Of a DNA stretch of 59,708 nt, positions 58,571-59,708 are shown in pieces. A program made the position numbers and the translations under genes. The notes beneath the pieces are model-generated. The model searched no databases, had not been told where the DNA came from, and was given only the letters and a program-made list of their open reading frames with translations. Source of the DNA: Acidimicrobiales bacterium (GTDB lineage: Bacteria > Actinomycetota > Acidimicrobiia > Acidimicrobiales > GCA-2861595). How positions within the stretch are numbered: the stretch's first letter is position 1; each line of letters opens with the position of its first letter. The stretch spans positions 1 through 59,708 of the forward strand of contig DATAIT010000080.1 in the NCBI GenBank assembly GCA_036262515.1, read 5' to 3'.

Positions 58571-59686
58571 GTGCCGATGCGACAAACGATGCTCGATCTG
58601 GACGAGTTGCTGCGATACACGGTGGAACACTCAGGATCCGACCTTCACATCAAGGTGGGCTCGCCTCCCCACGTGCGTGTGGACGGCCAGTTGCTGGTGT
58701 CGCCGTTCGACTCGGTCACTCCGGCGGACGCCGAGCGAGTGGCCTTCGCCGTGCTGCCGAGGGATCGGGCCGACGAGTTCGAGGCGACCTCCGAGGCCGA
58801 CTTCGCCCACACCGTGCCCGGTCTGGGCCGTTTCCGCGTCAACGTGTTCCGCCAGCGCGGTTCGGTCGGCCTCGTCTTCCGCCGGGTGCTCCCGGGGATC
58901 CCGTCCTTCGACGCTCTCGGCCTCCCGTCGGTGGTGCGCCGCCTGGCCGAGGAGCAGCGCGGCATGGTGCTCGTCACCGGCCCCACGGGGTCGGGGAAGA
59001 CGACGACCATCTCGGCGATCATCGACCACATCAACACGACACGGTCGTGCAACGTCGTCACGGTGGAGGACCCGATCGAGGTCCTGCACACCGACAAGCG
59101 GGCGCTGGTGAACCAGCGGGAGATCGGTACGGACACCCGCGACTACGCCACCGCCATGCGCCGCGTGCTGCGCCAGGACCCGGACGTCATCTTCATCGGC
59201 GAGATGCGCGACCCCGAGACGGTGTGGGCGGCCCTGGCGGCGGCCGAGACCGGGCACCTCGTGCTGTCCACCCTGCACACCACCAACGCGGTGGAGACGG
59301 TCAACCGGGTGGTGGACTTCTTCCCCCCGTTCCAGCAGAAGCAGGTGCGCCTCTCGCTGGCCTCGTCGCTGAGGGGCGTGGTGAGCCAGCGGCTCCTCGA
59401 GCGGGCGGACCGCCAGGGCCGGGTGCCCTCCGTGGAGGTCCTCGTGATGACCGGACGCATCTTCGACCGCATCGTCGACCCCGAGGCCGGGGGCAACGAC
59501 TCCATCGAGGAGATCATCGCCGACGGCGAGTACTACGGGATGCAGACGTTCGACCAGAGCCTGTTCTCGCTGTTCAAGGCGGGCATGGTCGACCTGCGTA
59601 GCGCCATGGCGGCCGCGTCGAACCCCCACGACTTCCGCATCGCGCTGCAGCAGGCCGGGCTCCTGGCCGCCCAGGTCTCCGCGTAG
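58571..59686 (+). CDS. pilT: Type IV pilus retraction ATPase PilT
   Basis: A 371-residue hexameric ATPase from GTG 58571 (ATG 58577 is an alternative). It has the N-terminal DLHIKVGSPPHVRVDGQL, Walker A GPTGSGKTTT, the Asp box VTVEDPIEVLH, Walker B VIFIGEMRDPET and the His box TGHLVLSTLHTTNA. It would retract type IV pili; other pilus genes must lie beyond 59708 or elsewhere. The complete stop is in the window. Confidence 0.94.
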   Translation: MPMRQTMLDLDELLRYTVEHSGSDLHIKVGSPPHVRVDGQLLVSPFDSVTPADAERVAFAVLPRDRADEFEATSEADFAHTVPGLGRFRVNVFRQRGSVGLVFRRVLPGIPSFDALGLPSVVRRLAEEQRGMVLVTGPTGSGKTTTISAIIDHINTTRSCNVVTVEDPIEVLHTDKRALVNQREIGTDTRDYATAMRRVLRQDPDVIFIGEMRDPETVWAALAAAETGHLVLSTLHTTNAVETVNRVVDFFPPFQQKQVRLSLASSLRGVVSQRLLERADRQGRVPSVEVLVMTGRIFDRIVDPEAGGNDSIEEIIADGEYYGMQTFDQSLFSLFKAGMVDLRSAMAAASNPHDFRIALQQAGLLAAQVSA

Positions 59687-59708
59687 CCCCGGACCGTCCC
59701 CGGCCTCC

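Overview
The window is high-GC chromosomal DNA from an actinobacterium, most likely of the class Acidimicrobiia or a near relative. This rests on gene order rather than on any database search. The replication-origin block (gyrA, gyrB, dciA, recF, dnaN, dnaA, rpmH, rnpA, yidD, yidC, jag, rsmG, parA, parB) is followed by the actinobacterial set cwlM-like, trxA, trxB, anti-sigma factor, ECF sigma factor, kinase, murJ, DUF6049, as around Mycobacterium tuberculosis Rv3909-Rv3924. Mycothiol-type and DUF3566 proteins fit the same assignment. GTG starts and 4-base ATGA/GTGA gene overlaps are common. No rRNA, insertion sequence, prophage or CRISPR array was seen.

Layout. 1-3.7 kb: end of an ImuA-like gene with a textbook SOS promoter, a frameshifted methyltransferase, two small genes, glutamate dehydrogenase and a NifU-N-like protein. 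3.7-7.7 kb: AI-2E-family permease, then a two-gene arginine-to-proline module (LOR/SDH ornithine cyclodeaminase-like plus arginine dihydrolase-like) and a DsbA-fold protein. 7.7-15.5 kb: KorAB 2-oxoacid:ferredoxin oxidoreductase, a four-domain fused ABC exporter, two small proteins and tRNA-Ala. 15.5-30.6 kb: an accessory block between tRNA-Ala and tRNA-Ile, holding an Excalibur protein, flavin-oxidase-like protein, aldo-keto reductase, GlgC-like protein, UvrD-type helicase, PEP carboxylase, MOSC protein, a saccharopine-dehydrogenase-like protein, a lone receiver, three tiny genes (two with zinc-ribbon cysteines), a GntR-regulated membrane operon and a frameshifted MmcQ/YjbR gene. 30.7-40.6 kb: DUF3566, a TadG/VanY-like fusion and gyrA-gyrB-dciA-recF-dnaN-dnaA, all on the minus strand. 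40.9-46.6 kb: rpmH to parB on the plus strand, with two parS sites. 46.7-58.5 kb: the minus-strand cell-envelope block (CwlM-like, thioredoxin system, sigma/anti-sigma, kinase, DegV, TadE-like, MurJ, DUF6049, GNAT). The window closes with a divergent pilT.

How it fits together. The divergence between dnaA (minus) and rpmH (plus) marks the origin side. The best DnaA-box-like sequences lie in that 294-base gap, and parS sites lie 3.5 kb away. The envelope block couples lipid II export (MurJ) with a membrane Ser/Thr kinase, a CwlM-like protein that has lost its zinc histidines, and a sigma/anti-sigma pair. This is a plausible peptidoglycan control circuit in which the kinase and sugar-binding-like domain fused to MurJ in mycobacteria is a separate, catalytically intact protein.

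Two reading-frame breaks (near 1.14 kb and 30.53 kb) sit in G/C runs and may be sequencing errors. All functional calls come from reading motifs and family resemblance by eye.
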